DNA from: CAYFKJ01 sp964528595
GTDB lineage: Bacteria > Pseudomonadota > Alphaproteobacteria > UBA2966
Length of the DNA: 64,000 nt
Reading direction: 5' to 3'
Assembly: GCA_964528595.1 (NCBI GenBank)
Contig: CAZGTM010000013.1
Location: 9,375-73,374 of the forward strand
Part shown: in pieces, positions 42,565-52,122 of the stretch
Numbering within the stretch: the first letter of the stretch is position 1
Layout: each line of letters starts with the position of its first letter
Notes under the pieces: generated by a model
Told to the model about the DNA's origin: nothing
What the model saw: only the letters and a program-made list of their open reading frames with translations
The model's database searches: none
Translations under genes and position numbers: made by a program

Positions 42565-43404
42565 ATGAAGTTACTGCGTTATGGAGAACCCGGAGCGGAG
42601 AAGCCGGGATTGTTGGATGCCGATGGTGTGATCCGCGATCTCTCGGGTGAAATCGCCGACATTGACGGCGCCGCCGTTTCGCCGGAGGGGCTGGCCAAAC
42701 TCGCGGCGCTCGATCCGGCATCTCTACCTGCCGTTGACGGCAATCCGCGCATGGGCGCTTGCGTTGCCGACATCGGAAAACTGATCTGCATCGGCTTGAA
42801 TTATTCGGACCATGCTGCCGAGACCAATAATCCGATCCCGGAAGAACCCATTGTTTTCCTCAAGGCCAACAGCGCCATCTGCGGTCCCGACGACGGCATT
42901 GAGATTCCACGCAATTCGGAAAAGACCGATTGGGAGGTCGAGCTTGGCGTCGTCATCGGCAAGGAAACTAAATATGTCGACGAGGCGGACGCCCTGGACT
43001 ATGTCGCCGGTTACTGCGTCAGTAACGACGTCAGCGAACGGGCCTTCCAGTTGCAGGGCCCGCAGTGGACCAAGGGCAAGAGCTGCGACACCTTCGGTCC
43101 GGTCGGTCCCTGGATGGTGACGGCGGACGAGGTCGGCGATCCGCAAAACCTTGACCTCTGGCTCGACGTCAACGGCACGCGCCGCCAAACGGGCAATACC
43201 AAGACAATGATTTTCAATGTGGCCGAGATCGTGAGTTACCTCAGCCGCCACATGTCGATGCAGCCGGGCGACGTCATTTCCACCGGTACCCCGCCGGGCG
43301 TGGGCGCCGGCTTTAATCCGCCGGTGTTTCTTAAATCGGGCGATGTCGTCACGCTCGGGATCGATGGTCTGGGCGAGCAGCGCCAGGTTTGCCGCGACGC
43401 CTGA
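42565..43404 (+). CDS. FAH-family hydrolase, 2,4-diketo-3-deoxy-L-fuconate/rhamnonate hydrolase-like
   Basis: A 279-residue short-form FAH protein: CIGLNYSDHAAE near residue 74, the metal site DWEVELGVVIGK, GYCVSNDVSERAFQ, KSCDTFGPVGPW, and STGTPPGVGAGF. This branch includes LRA6-like 2,4-diketo-3-deoxy-rhamnonate hydrolases and ureidoglycolate lyases. Preceded by the SDR in the same operon, with GGAG upstream, it is best read as cleaving the diketo acid to pyruvate plus a hydroxy acid. Confidence 0.85.
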   Translation: MKLLRYGEPGAEKPGLLDADGVIRDLSGEIADIDGAAVSPEGLAKLAALDPASLPAVDGNPRMGACVADIGKLICIGLNYSDHAAETNNPIPEEPIVFLKANSAICGPDDGIEIPRNSEKTDWEVELGVVIGKETKYVDEADALDYVAGYCVSNDVSERAFQLQGPQWTKGKSCDTFGPVGPWMVTADEVGDPQNLDLWLDVNGTRRQTGNTKTMIFNVAEIVSYLSRHMSMQPGDVISTGTPPGVGAGFNPPVFLKSGDVVTLGIDGLGEQRQVCRDA

Positions 43405-43435
43405 ACCAACTGATATAGGGGGACGCACGCTTGAA

Positions 43436-43448
43436 CGTTCGGCGAACG
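43436..43448. repeat. short inverted repeat upstream of the TauE/SafE gene
   Basis: CGTTCG-G-CGAACG, a perfect 6-1-6 palindrome 36 bp before the permease start and 32 bp after the preceding FAH stop. It could be an operator or a weak hairpin; there is no further support. Confidence 0.35.
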
Positions 43449-43484
43449 AATATGGTGTGTGTTCCCTGATCGATCGGGGGCGGC

Positions 43485-44213
43485 ATGGAAGGCGGCATTG
43501 ACTTCATCGTCATGGCGGGCGCCCTGGCCGGTGCGCTGGCGTCGGGATTCGCCGGATTCGCCTTCGGCGTGGCCTCGCTGGGCATCTGGGCCCATGCCCT
43601 GCCGCCCGAAATTGCGGCGCCCATGGTCGTCATCTGTTCCTTTGCCGTGCAAGTTTTTACGCTGCCGCGGATCTGGCGCAGCATCGATTTTCGCACCGCG
43701 GCGCCGTTTATCGCCGGCGGTTTGCTCGGCATTCCCATCGGTGTTGCCGTGCTTGAGACGCTTGATCCCTATTGGTTCCGCGTTGGCGTCGGCGGCCTGC
43801 TCGTTGCTTATGTAGCCGGTATGTTTGTCCTGGGCCGGTTGCCCCGGCTGGAGACCTATCCCCGCGCCGCGGTCATTCTGGTCGGCTGGGGCGGCGGCGT
43901 CATGGGCGGTTTCGCCGGTCTGTCGGGAATACTGCCCACCCTCTGGTGCAGCCTGATGAAATGGCCGAAGGACAAACAAAGATCGACTTTTCAGGTCTTC
44001 AATCTCAGCATGCACACGGTGACCCTGGCCGCCTACGCCTACACCGGCATTCTGTCGCGGGAACTCGTCAAACCGGTGCTGACGGCGACGCCGATGCTGG
44101 TCATCGGCGGCGTCATCGGTTTTGCCCTCTACCGGCGTCTGAGCGACCACCAGTTCAGGATCGCCTTGTGGCTGCTGCTGGCGGGGTCAGGCTTCCTGAT
44201 GCTGATCCGCTAA
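43485..44213 (+). CDS. TauE/SafE-family anion permease
   Basis: A 242-residue protein of about eight membrane helices with the internal two-fold repeat of the sulfite exporter TauE/SafE family (ALASGFAGFAFGVASLGIW and GGGVMGGFAGLSGILPTLW). Members export sulfite, sulfoacetate or other organic anions. It follows the FAH gene by 80 bp and is not overlapped by others, so it may be a separate unit. Substrate unknown. Confidence 0.85.
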   Translation: MEGGIDFIVMAGALAGALASGFAGFAFGVASLGIWAHALPPEIAAPMVVICSFAVQVFTLPRIWRSIDFRTAAPFIAGGLLGIPIGVAVLETLDPYWFRVGVGGLLVAYVAGMFVLGRLPRLETYPRAAVILVGWGGGVMGGFAGLSGILPTLWCSLMKWPKDKQRSTFQVFNLSMHTVTLAAYAYTGILSRELVKPVLTATPMLVIGGVIGFALYRRLSDHQFRIALWLLLAGSGFLMLIR

Positions 44214-44381
44214 TACCGCCGGACGGGGAGTGACATTCCTGCCGAACATTTGTCCATCGGAGTGAGGGGGCAACGCCCGGAGAACGCCTCATCTGTCCCG
44301 ACTTAGATAATTTGCCGGGGCGGTCTATTCGGATAGGATGCCAGCCTTCGCGCAGCGGGCTTGAGTTGGATAGGTGGAAGT

Positions 44382-45374
44382 ATGAAGGTTGTGATTACAG
44401 GAGGAACAGGCTTCATCGGCTTGGCGCTGACGCGGAAGCTCGTGCAAATGGGGGGCCTGAATATTCAAGCCGGCGGGGGCTCCGAGATCGACGAGATTGT
44501 TCTGTTCGATCACGTGACACCGGCCGACAGGCCCGACGGGCTTGACGACCGAGTCACCATCGTCGCCGGCGACATGAGCGACCCCGAGACGGTATCAGGC
44601 CTGATCGACCGGGACGATATCGCGGTATTCCACCTGGCATCCGTAGTCAGCGGCGGCGGTGAAAGGGATTTCGACCTTGCCATGTCGGTCAATCTCGACG
44701 GCGGCAGGTACATCCTGGAAGCCCTGCGGGCCAGAAACGGCTTGCCTCGAGTGGTCTTTACCAGTTCGATCGCCATTTTCGGCGGTGATGCGATGCCCGC
44801 GACGGTCGGCGATACGACCAAGCCAAATCCCGAAACCACCTACGGCATGACCAAATTCATCGGCGAAATGATGATCAACGACTATTCGCGAAAAGGCTTT
44901 GTCGACGGCCGGACCGCGCGGCTGCCGACCATCATCATCCGCCCGGGAAAACCCAACGCGGCCGCCTCGAGCTTTGCCAGCGGCGTATTTCGCGAACCCT
45001 TGGCGGGGCAGGAATGTATTCTGCCCGTTAACCGAAATACCGAGATGGCCTGTCTTGGTTACAGGAGTTGCGTGGATGGTCTGATTGCCCTTGTGGAGAT
45101 GGACGGGGCGGTTTTAGGTACGGACCGCGCCGTGGGCTTGCCCAGCAGGTCATTTACGATTGCTGAGGGGATCGAGGCGCTTGGCCGCATCTCGGCGGCC
45201 CGGGGCATCGAGCTCGGCCCGATATCGGACCGGCCGGATCCCGAAGTCGAGGCCATCGTGGCGACCTGGCCGACCAGGACGGAAAGTGCACGGGCCTTGG
45301 CGTTGGGATTACCCGGCGACGACAGTCTCGACAGCATCATCGAGGAGTATGTCGAGGATTACCTGGCAGTCTGA
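44382..45374 (+). CDS. NAD-dependent epimerase/dehydrogenase, DenD-like
   Basis: A 330-residue extended SDR: cofactor motif ITGGTGFIG at residues 5-13, TSSIAIFGG, catalytic TTYGMTKFIGE (Tyr-x-x-x-Lys), and ARLPTIIIRPGKPNAAASSFASG. The last block is typical of D-erythronate dehydrogenase DenD, which oxidises the C2 hydroxyl in C4 sugar-acid catabolism. The ATG at 44382 has GGTGGAAG upstream. Usual DenD partners (DUF1537 kinase, OtnC aldolase, OtnI) are absent; instead a choline-kinase-like gene follows 38 bp later. Confidence 0.8.
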   Translation: MKVVITGGTGFIGLALTRKLVQMGGLNIQAGGGSEIDEIVLFDHVTPADRPDGLDDRVTIVAGDMSDPETVSGLIDRDDIAVFHLASVVSGGGERDFDLAMSVNLDGGRYILEALRARNGLPRVVFTSSIAIFGGDAMPATVGDTTKPNPETTYGMTKFIGEMMINDYSRKGFVDGRTARLPTIIIRPGKPNAAASSFASGVFREPLAGQECILPVNRNTEMACLGYRSCVDGLIALVEMDGAVLGTDRAVGLPSRSFTIAEGIEALGRISAARGIELGPISDRPDPEVEAIVATWPTRTESARALALGLPGDDSLDSIIEEYVEDYLAV

Positions 45375-45412
45375 GAGAATTTGATAGTGAGTTAGTTAAG
45401 CCATTGAATGAT

Positions 45413-46312
45413 ATGAATATTATTGACGATTTAAGGCAGGATCCAGCTTACCGCCGGGTGCTCGAACTGCCTTGTTGGCAAGGATCGGTCGATCCCCAGC
45501 CGCTGGCGGGCGGTCTATCCAACAGTAATTTCAAGGTCACCGACGCCGGCGAACATTTCGTCGTCAGGATTGGCGGCGACGTCCCCGAGCACGATCTTCT
45601 CCGAGAGCATGATTTTGCCGTCTCCCGGGCGGCGTATGCCGCCGGCTTCGCGCCGGAAGTCATGCTGACGGATCGCGACGCCATGGTCATCAGATTTATC
45701 GAGGGGAAAACCCTGACGCCCGAGGATATCGCCGATGCCGCCATGCTGGAGCGCATCGTCGATCTGGTCCGCCGGTACCATGAGAGCATACCGGCGCATC
45801 TTGGCGGCCGGAGTTTCAGCTTTGACGCCGTCGAGGCTTGTCGGCTCTATGGCCGCTCGCTTTCCGCCAACAATTACCGTCTGGCGGCCGATCTACCTAA
45901 ATTCATGGCGCTGGCGGAAAATTTGGACGAGATCGTCGGCCATGATGATGACAAGTTCTGCCACAACGACCTGCTGGCTGCGAACCTGATCGACGACGGC
46001 GAACGTTTGTGGCTTATCGATTGGGAGTACGGCGGCAACAATCACTTGATGTTCGACTTGGCCAACCTGGCCTCCAACAATGCGCTCGACGGAGATGCCG
46101 AAGCACGTATTCTCGAACTCTATTATCAAAGTTCCCCCACCGACGAGATTTGGCGGCGGTTCAAGGCGATGAAGGGGTTGTCGTTGTTGCGCGAGGCCAT
46201 GTGGAGCATGACCGCGGAAATGCATTCCCATCTCGACAACGACTACGAGGCCTACACGGACGAACAGCTCCGGCGGTTTTCGGCGGCCGTGGAGGCGCTC
46301 GAAGCGCACTAG
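45413..46312 (+). CDS. choline/ethanolamine kinase-like phosphotransferase
   Basis: A 299-residue protein of the aminoglycoside-phosphotransferase/LicA fold. The catalytic loop CHNDLLAANLIDD (Asp and Asn) and metal motif LIDWEYGGNN match choline kinases closely; the glycine-rich GGLSNSNFKV and the nucleotide-binding VVRIGG are at the N-terminus. The ATG at 45413 is used, while an in-frame TTG at 45404 is possible; neither has a strong ribosome site. The substrate is probably a small hydroxylated molecule, choline by closest resemblance. The adjacent DenD-like gene raises the option of a sugar-acid substrate. Confidence 0.8.
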   Translation: MNIIDDLRQDPAYRRVLELPCWQGSVDPQPLAGGLSNSNFKVTDAGEHFVVRIGGDVPEHDLLREHDFAVSRAAYAAGFAPEVMLTDRDAMVIRFIEGKTLTPEDIADAAMLERIVDLVRRYHESIPAHLGGRSFSFDAVEACRLYGRSLSANNYRLAADLPKFMALAENLDEIVGHDDDKFCHNDLLAANLIDDGERLWLIDWEYGGNNHLMFDLANLASNNALDGDAEARILELYYQSSPTDEIWRRFKAMKGLSLLREAMWSMTAEMHSHLDNDYEAYTDEQLRRFSAAVEALEAH

Positions 46313-46331
46313 ACCCTAGCGGAGGCACCGA

Positions 46332-47066
46332 ATGGGCTGGGTAATGGACCGGCTGGGCGGATACTTGGCGCGCTACCTGACGACGCCTGTCAGGGACTAT
46401 CGGGCGTTCTCCGTAATTCCAACCGACGTTCTGCGCCGCCATCTGAAGCCGGGCGACGTCCTTTTGGTGGAGGGCAATGAACGCGTTTCGGTGGCGATCA
46501 AATACCTGACGCAGTCAACCTGGTCCCATGCCGCTCTTTATGTCGGCGATGCCTTGGGCGCCGATCAACCCTGTCTGGTGGAAGCCGATCTGGTAAACGG
46601 GGTTGCGGCGGTCGGACTGGAGAAATATGCCGGTCAAAACACCCGCATTTGCCGGCCCGTCGGGCTGTCGCCGGAAGATTGTTCAAACCTGATCGACTTC
46701 GCCGTTGCTCACATCGGCGATTCCTACGACCTGAAGAACGTCGTCGATCTGGCGCGCTACCTGCTGCCGACGCCGCCGGTGCCGGTGTCCTGGCGGCGGC
46801 GAATGCTGTACCTCGGCAGCGGCGACCCCACGCAGGCGATCTGTTCGACGCTGCTGGCGCAGGCGTTCCAATCCGTGCGCTATCCGATCCTGCCGAAGGT
46901 GACCCAGGGCGACGACGGGCGTAATGAGGACATCTTCGGGATCCGGCATCACAGCCTGTTCACGCCGCGCGATTTCGACCTCTCGCCCTATTTCGCGACG
47001 ATCAAGCCGACCATCGAAAGCGGTTTCGACTACAAGTCGATCAGGTGGGCTGACCCGGCGGACTGA
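46332..47066 (+). CDS. YiiX-like permuted papain-fold (NlpC/P60 superfamily) protein
   Basis: A 244-residue cytoplasmic or membrane-associated protein of the circularly permuted papain family: LKPGDVLLVEGN, the catalytic His in STWSHAALYVGD, and the Cys in AICSTLLAQAF near residue 175. No signal peptide is apparent. Related proteins hydrolyse amide or ester bonds in lipids or peptides; the substrate is not known. GGAGG precedes the ATG, and it starts 19 bp after the choline-kinase-like gene, suggesting a shared lipid head-group role. Convergent with marR. Confidence 0.78.
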   Translation: MGWVMDRLGGYLARYLTTPVRDYRAFSVIPTDVLRRHLKPGDVLLVEGNERVSVAIKYLTQSTWSHAALYVGDALGADQPCLVEADLVNGVAAVGLEKYAGQNTRICRPVGLSPEDCSNLIDFAVAHIGDSYDLKNVVDLARYLLPTPPVPVSWRRRMLYLGSGDPTQAICSTLLAQAFQSVRYPILPKVTQGDDGRNEDIFGIRHHSLFTPRDFDLSPYFATIKPTIESGFDYKSIRWADPAD

Positions 47067-47091
47067 GGGCTCGAAGTGGGCGATATAACGC

Positions 47092-47568
47092 TCAAAGCGT
47101 AGCAGCCGTCGACGTCAGTTTGGTGATCAGTTTGTTCAGGGACTTGGTCTCGGCGGAGTTGAGCGAATCATAAAGCGCTTTTTCGTAGTGCCGCGCGCGG
47201 GGGATGATGTCGCGGTAGATTTTGTTCCCCTTGGCTGAAAGACTGAGCACCGATCGCCGGCGATCCTGAGCGGAAATCTTGCGTTTCAATCTGCCGGCCT
47301 TGTGCAGGGAAGCCACGGCCCGGCTGACTTTGACCTTGTCCATCGCCGTCCGTTCCGCGACCTCAACCGCCGAAAGGCCCGGAAACCGGCCCAGTGCCGC
47401 CATGACCCGCCATTCGGCGATGCTCAAGCTGTAACGGCTGCTGTATTCCCGGGCGATGGCCGAACTGACCAGATTGGTCAATACCGACAGGCGGTAGGGG
47501 AGGAATTCCTCCAGGGCCAGGACATCTTCGTTGGTGCGGTTGACGGACTTCTTTTTTTTCTGCGTCAT
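47092..47568 (-). CDS. MarR-family transcriptional regulator (HpaR-like)
   Basis: A 158-residue winged-helix regulator: LSIAEWRVMAALGRFPGLSAVEVAERTAMDKVKVSRAV then the wing ISAQDRRRSVLSLSAKG. The ATG at 47568 is preferred over one at 47622, which would begin upstream of the palindromes. It is divergent from fumarylacetoacetase and a flavin oxidoreductase, so a repressor of aromatic-amino-acid catabolism responding to homogentisate or a related phenolic is likely. An unusual lysine-rich N-terminus (MTQKKKKS) precedes the domain. Confidence 0.9.
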   Translation of the reverse strand: MTQKKKKSVNRTNEDVLALEEFLPYRLSVLTNLVSSAIAREYSSRYSLSIAEWRVMAALGRFPGLSAVEVAERTAMDKVKVSRAVASLHKAGRLKRKISAQDRRRSVLSLSAKGNKIYRDIIPRARHYEKALYDSLNSAETKSLNKLITKLTSTAATL

Positions 47569-47571
47569 GTC

Positions 47572-47618
47572 AGTTGAAACTCCAAAACCCGACTTGTAAT
47601 TAGTTTCAGTCGAAACTA
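47572..47618. promoter_or_regulatory. candidate MarR operators between marR and fahA
   Basis: A perfect palindrome TAGTTTC-AGTC-GAAACTA lies at 47601-47618, and a shorter AGTT-GA-AACT at 47572-47581 just before the marR start. Both share the AGTT/AACT arms. The location between divergent promoters fits autorepression plus control of the fah operon. Confidence 0.6.
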
Positions 47619-47675
47619 GCATTTAAGAAAATGTGTTGATAGCCAAGTAAAGCAAATTTCAGGAGCAATTTTTAG

Positions 47676-48659
47676 ATGAAACTTGCGTCCCTAAAGTCCG
47701 GCCGCGACGGTCGTTTGTGCGTTGTGGCCAAGGATCTCGCGCTGGCGGTAGAGGTTTCCCATATCGCGCCGACCCTGCAGCAGGCGGTTGAACAGTGGGA
47801 CGGCGTCGCGGAAGAACTGGGCCTGGTTTATGATCGGCTGAATGCGGGCCACGCGCCGGAGAGTTTCGCGCTTGATCCGGCGGCATTGGCGGCGCCGCTG
47901 CCGCGCGCTTATCAGTGGGCCGACGGCAGCGCCTACGTCAATCACGTCGAGTTGGTGCGCAAGGCGCGCGGCGCCGTGTTGCCGGACAGCTTCTGGACGG
48001 ATCCCCTGATGTACCAGGGCGGCTCGGACGGTTTCATCGGTCCTTGCGACGATATTCCCCTTGGGGACGAGGACTGGGGTATCGATTTCGAATCCGAAGT
48101 CGCCGTGATTACCGATGACGTGCCGATGGGACTGTCGCCGGATACCGCGGGCGGGCACATCAAACTGCTTATGCTGGTCAACGACGTCTCCCTGAGGAAC
48201 CTCATTCCGGCGGAACTGGGCAAGGGTTTTGGCTTTTTCCAGGGCAAGCCCAGCACCGCCTTTTCACCGGTTGCCGTCACGCCGGACGAAATCGGGCCGG
48301 CCTGGGACGGCGGCAAGATCAATTTGCCGCTGTTGTCCGACCTCAACGGCGAACGTTTCGGATCACCCAACGCCGGCGTCGACATGACGTTCGATTTCCC
48401 CCAACTTATCGCCCATGCCGCCAAGTCGAGGCACCTGGGCGCCGGCACGATCATCGGTTCGGGCACGGTATCCAACCTCGACCGCTCCAACGGCTCCTCC
48501 TGCATTGCCGAGGTGCGCATGCTGGAGACGATCGAGCAGGGAGAGCCTCAAACCCCGTTCATGCGCTTTGGCGACCGCATAAAAATAGAAATGCTCGATG
48601 AGCAGGGCGCCAGCATCTTCGGCGCCATCGACCAGGCCGTCGTGCGCTACGAAGGCTGA
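47676..48659 (+). CDS. fumarylacetoacetate hydrolase
   Basis: A 327-residue FAH-family enzyme of the bacterial homogentisate-pathway type, hydrolysing fumarylacetoacetate to fumarate and acetoacetate. Visible motifs: MYQGGSDGFIGPCDDI, the metal-binding DWGIDFESEVAVITDD, KLLMLVNDVSLRNLI, KPSTAFSPVAVTPDE and GTIIGSGTVSNLD. AGGAG precedes the ATG. The divergent MarR regulator supports phenolic catabolism. Homogentisate dioxygenase and isomerase genes are not in the window. Confidence 0.85.
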   Translation: MKLASLKSGRDGRLCVVAKDLALAVEVSHIAPTLQQAVEQWDGVAEELGLVYDRLNAGHAPESFALDPAALAAPLPRAYQWADGSAYVNHVELVRKARGAVLPDSFWTDPLMYQGGSDGFIGPCDDIPLGDEDWGIDFESEVAVITDDVPMGLSPDTAGGHIKLLMLVNDVSLRNLIPAELGKGFGFFQGKPSTAFSPVAVTPDEIGPAWDGGKINLPLLSDLNGERFGSPNAGVDMTFDFPQLIAHAAKSRHLGAGTIIGSGTVSNLDRSNGSSCIAEVRMLETIEQGEPQTPFMRFGDRIKIEMLDEQGASIFGAIDQAVVRYEG

Positions 48660-48687
48660 TTTTCGCGATTTCCCGGAGGGGGTTTCC

Positions 48688-49695
48688 ATGTCGGTTCCGG
48701 CCTGTGAATTTTCGGTGTTTTCCGTCCAGGATCATTATCCCGACGGTCCGCGCACCGTCGCCCGGTACTACGAAGAAACGCTTGAGAACATGGTTCTGGC
48801 CGAGGAACTCGGATACAGCGCCTATTGGGTGGCGGAGCATCACTTCCACGAATACGGTGTCATCCCCAATCCCGCCGTTTTCCTCGCCGCCGCCAGCCAG
48901 CGGACATCGCGTATCGGCCTGGGCGTCGCGGTCAGCGTCCTGCCCTTCCGCAATCCGCTCCTTGCGGCTGAGAGCTACGCCATGGTGGATATGCTGTCGC
49001 AGGGCCGATTGATCCTGGGTGTGGGCTCGGGTTACCTGAAGCACGAGTTCGCGGGCTTCCGGCTGTCGGGCGAATTCAAACGGGAGATCTTCGACGAAAA
49101 ACTCGACGTTCTGACCCGCGCCCTCGCCGGCGAGCAAATCGAGGCCGACAGCGACTACGTAAAGGCCGGGGACGTGACGCTCAATGTCCAGCCCGTCCAA
49201 CAACCGACGCCGCCGATTTATGTCGCCGTGCTGCGCAAGGAGGTCGTCTACCACGTTGGCAGGGCAGGCCGGCGGTTGCTTTCGGTGCCATATGCCACGG
49301 TGACGGATCTGGCCGAGGTCGGGGAGATCGTCGACCAATACAAGCGCGGTTGGGCGGACGGGGGACATCCCGGCGAGCCTCCGGCCATCGGCTTTGCCTT
49401 TCACGCCTACATCGCGGATACCGACGAACAGGCCAAAGCGGAAGCGGAAACGGCCTTCGACGCCTACGTCGCGTCCAGGCTCTACGGCAAATCGGCGGGT
49501 TGGGATGAAATCACCGCCCGGCGCTACTGCATCTTCGGCAGCCCCGACACGGCCTTGGACCGGGTCCGTGAAATGCACGGCCTGGGGGTTCGCAACATCA
49601 TGCTGCTGGCCGATTTCGGCGCGCTCGATCAGGCGCTGGTCCATCGCTCCCTGCGCCTGTTTGCCGACGAGGTTGCGCCGGAATTCGGGATTTAG
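48688..49695 (+). CDS. LLM-class flavin-dependent oxidoreductase
   Basis: A 335-residue bacterial-luciferase-like monooxygenase using reduced FMN or F420. The barrel begins ACEFSVFSVQDHY, followed by AEELGYSAYWVAEHHFHEYG (the conserved EHH), TSRIGLGVAVSVLPFRNPL and GSGYLKHEFAGF. The ATG at 48688 has GGAGGGGG upstream, 28 bp after the fumarylacetoacetase stop, so both are likely cotranscribed under MarR control. Substrate unknown; an aldehyde or aromatic side product is possible. Confidence 0.88.
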   Translation: MSVPACEFSVFSVQDHYPDGPRTVARYYEETLENMVLAEELGYSAYWVAEHHFHEYGVIPNPAVFLAAASQRTSRIGLGVAVSVLPFRNPLLAAESYAMVDMLSQGRLILGVGSGYLKHEFAGFRLSGEFKREIFDEKLDVLTRALAGEQIEADSDYVKAGDVTLNVQPVQQPTPPIYVAVLRKEVVYHVGRAGRRLLSVPYATVTDLAEVGEIVDQYKRGWADGGHPGEPPAIGFAFHAYIADTDEQAKAEAETAFDAYVASRLYGKSAGWDEITARRYCIFGSPDTALDRVREMHGLGVRNIMLLADFGALDQALVHRSLRLFADEVAPEFGI

Positions 49696-49746
49696 GCCCG
49701 ATTCGCAGCTTGTTGACGAAAATCGGTACTTTTTAGCGGCTTACCC

Positions 49747-49773
49747 CTTGCAATGGGCAGCGGGATGCATTAC
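49747..49773 (+). promoter_or_regulatory. candidate RpoH-type promoter of groESL
   Basis: CTTG (49747-49750) followed after 17 bp by CATTAC (49768-49773) resembles alphaproteobacterial sigma-32 promoters (CTTG-N17-CYTATnT-like). The -10 match is modest. The position, just before a CIRCE element, fits the expected dual heat control. Confidence 0.35.
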
Positions 49774-49781
49774 ATCCCGCT
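49759..49781. repeat. inverted repeat upstream of CIRCE
   Basis: AGCGGGATG-CATTA-CATCCCGCT, perfect 9-bp arms with a 5-nt loop (49759-49767, 49773-49781). No T-run follows. It may be a terminator of the flavin oxidoreductase gene or part of the groESL promoter, which it overlaps. Confidence 0.5.
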
Positions 49782-49787
49782 CGCGGC

Positions 49788-49814
49788 TTGGCACTCTCTT
49801 TATGTGAGTGCTAG
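49788..49814 (+). promoter_or_regulatory. CIRCE element (HrcA operator) of groESL
   Basis: TTGGCACTC (49788-49796), nine spacer bases, then GAGTGCTAG (49806-49814). Each arm differs from the canonical TTAGCACTC/GAGTGCTAA by one base. It lies 66 bp before the groES start, so the HrcA repressor almost certainly controls the operon. Confidence 0.92.
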
Positions 49815-49880
49815 GTCACAAAGGTTCACTAGAACGAACTATTTTTTGTAAGCGAAACAACACCGGAGGAGGATCCAGGT

Positions 49881-50186
49881 ATGAAGTTTCGGCCCCTGCA
49901 CGATCGCGTGCTGGTTCGTCGGCTTGACTCGGAAGAGAAAACGGCCGGCGGAATTATTATTCCCGATACCGCACAGGAAAAGCCCATGGAAGGCGAAATC
50001 GTCTCCGTCGGCTCGGGCGCCCGCAGTGACGACGGCAAGGTTACGCCGTTGGACGTCAAAGCCGGCGACCGCGTTCTGTTCGGAAAATGGTCAGGCACCG
50101 AGGTCTCTGTCAATGGCGAGGAACTCGTCATCATGAAAGAGTCCGACATCATGGGCGTGATCGAACTCGGCAAGAAGAAAAAGTAA
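49881..50186 (+). CDS. groS: co-chaperonin GroES
   Basis: A 101-residue Hsp10 that caps GroEL as a heptameric lid. MKFRPLHDRVLVRRLDSEEKTAGGIIIPDTA is the typical N-terminus with mobile loop, and VLFGKWSGTEV is the conserved barrel strand. GGAGGAGG precedes the ATG. It lies 68 bp before groL in the usual order, downstream of CIRCE. The C-terminus ends in a short KKKK stretch. Confidence 0.98.
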   Translation: MKFRPLHDRVLVRRLDSEEKTAGGIIIPDTAQEKPMEGEIVSVGSGARSDDGKVTPLDVKAGDRVLFGKWSGTEVSVNGEELVIMKESDIMGVIELGKKKK

Positions 50187-50254
50187 TCACCGGTTTTCCG
50201 GTACTTTTTCCCTGCTATCACCCAAATTTCCCTTTTTCCTAGGAGCAATCAGGA

Positions 50255-51901
<1,647 letters not shown>

Positions 51902-51949
51902 ACCGCCACTGCCTCGCGGGCGCCTATCGCGCCACGCGAGCTTGGAACA

Positions 51950-51978
51950 GGGGACACACTTCGGTGTGTCCCCTTTTT
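51950..51978 (+). terminator. intrinsic terminator of groESL
   Basis: GGGGACACAC-TTCG-GTGTGTCCCC, a perfect 10-bp stem with a stable UUCG tetraloop, followed by TTTTTCTTT. It starts 48 bp after the groL stop. This is a textbook rho-independent terminator. Confidence 0.95.
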
Positions 51979-52122
51979 CTTTGCTGAAATGGCGGAAAAT
52001 CTGGTATTTATAGCCGCCGGGGGCACGGATTTACGGTATTTCGAGGCCCTGCTTGGTGGAACGGTTTGATACCACATCAGCGTAATAGAGGATTTTGCCG
52101 GGAGCGGGGGTATTTTCCGGCA

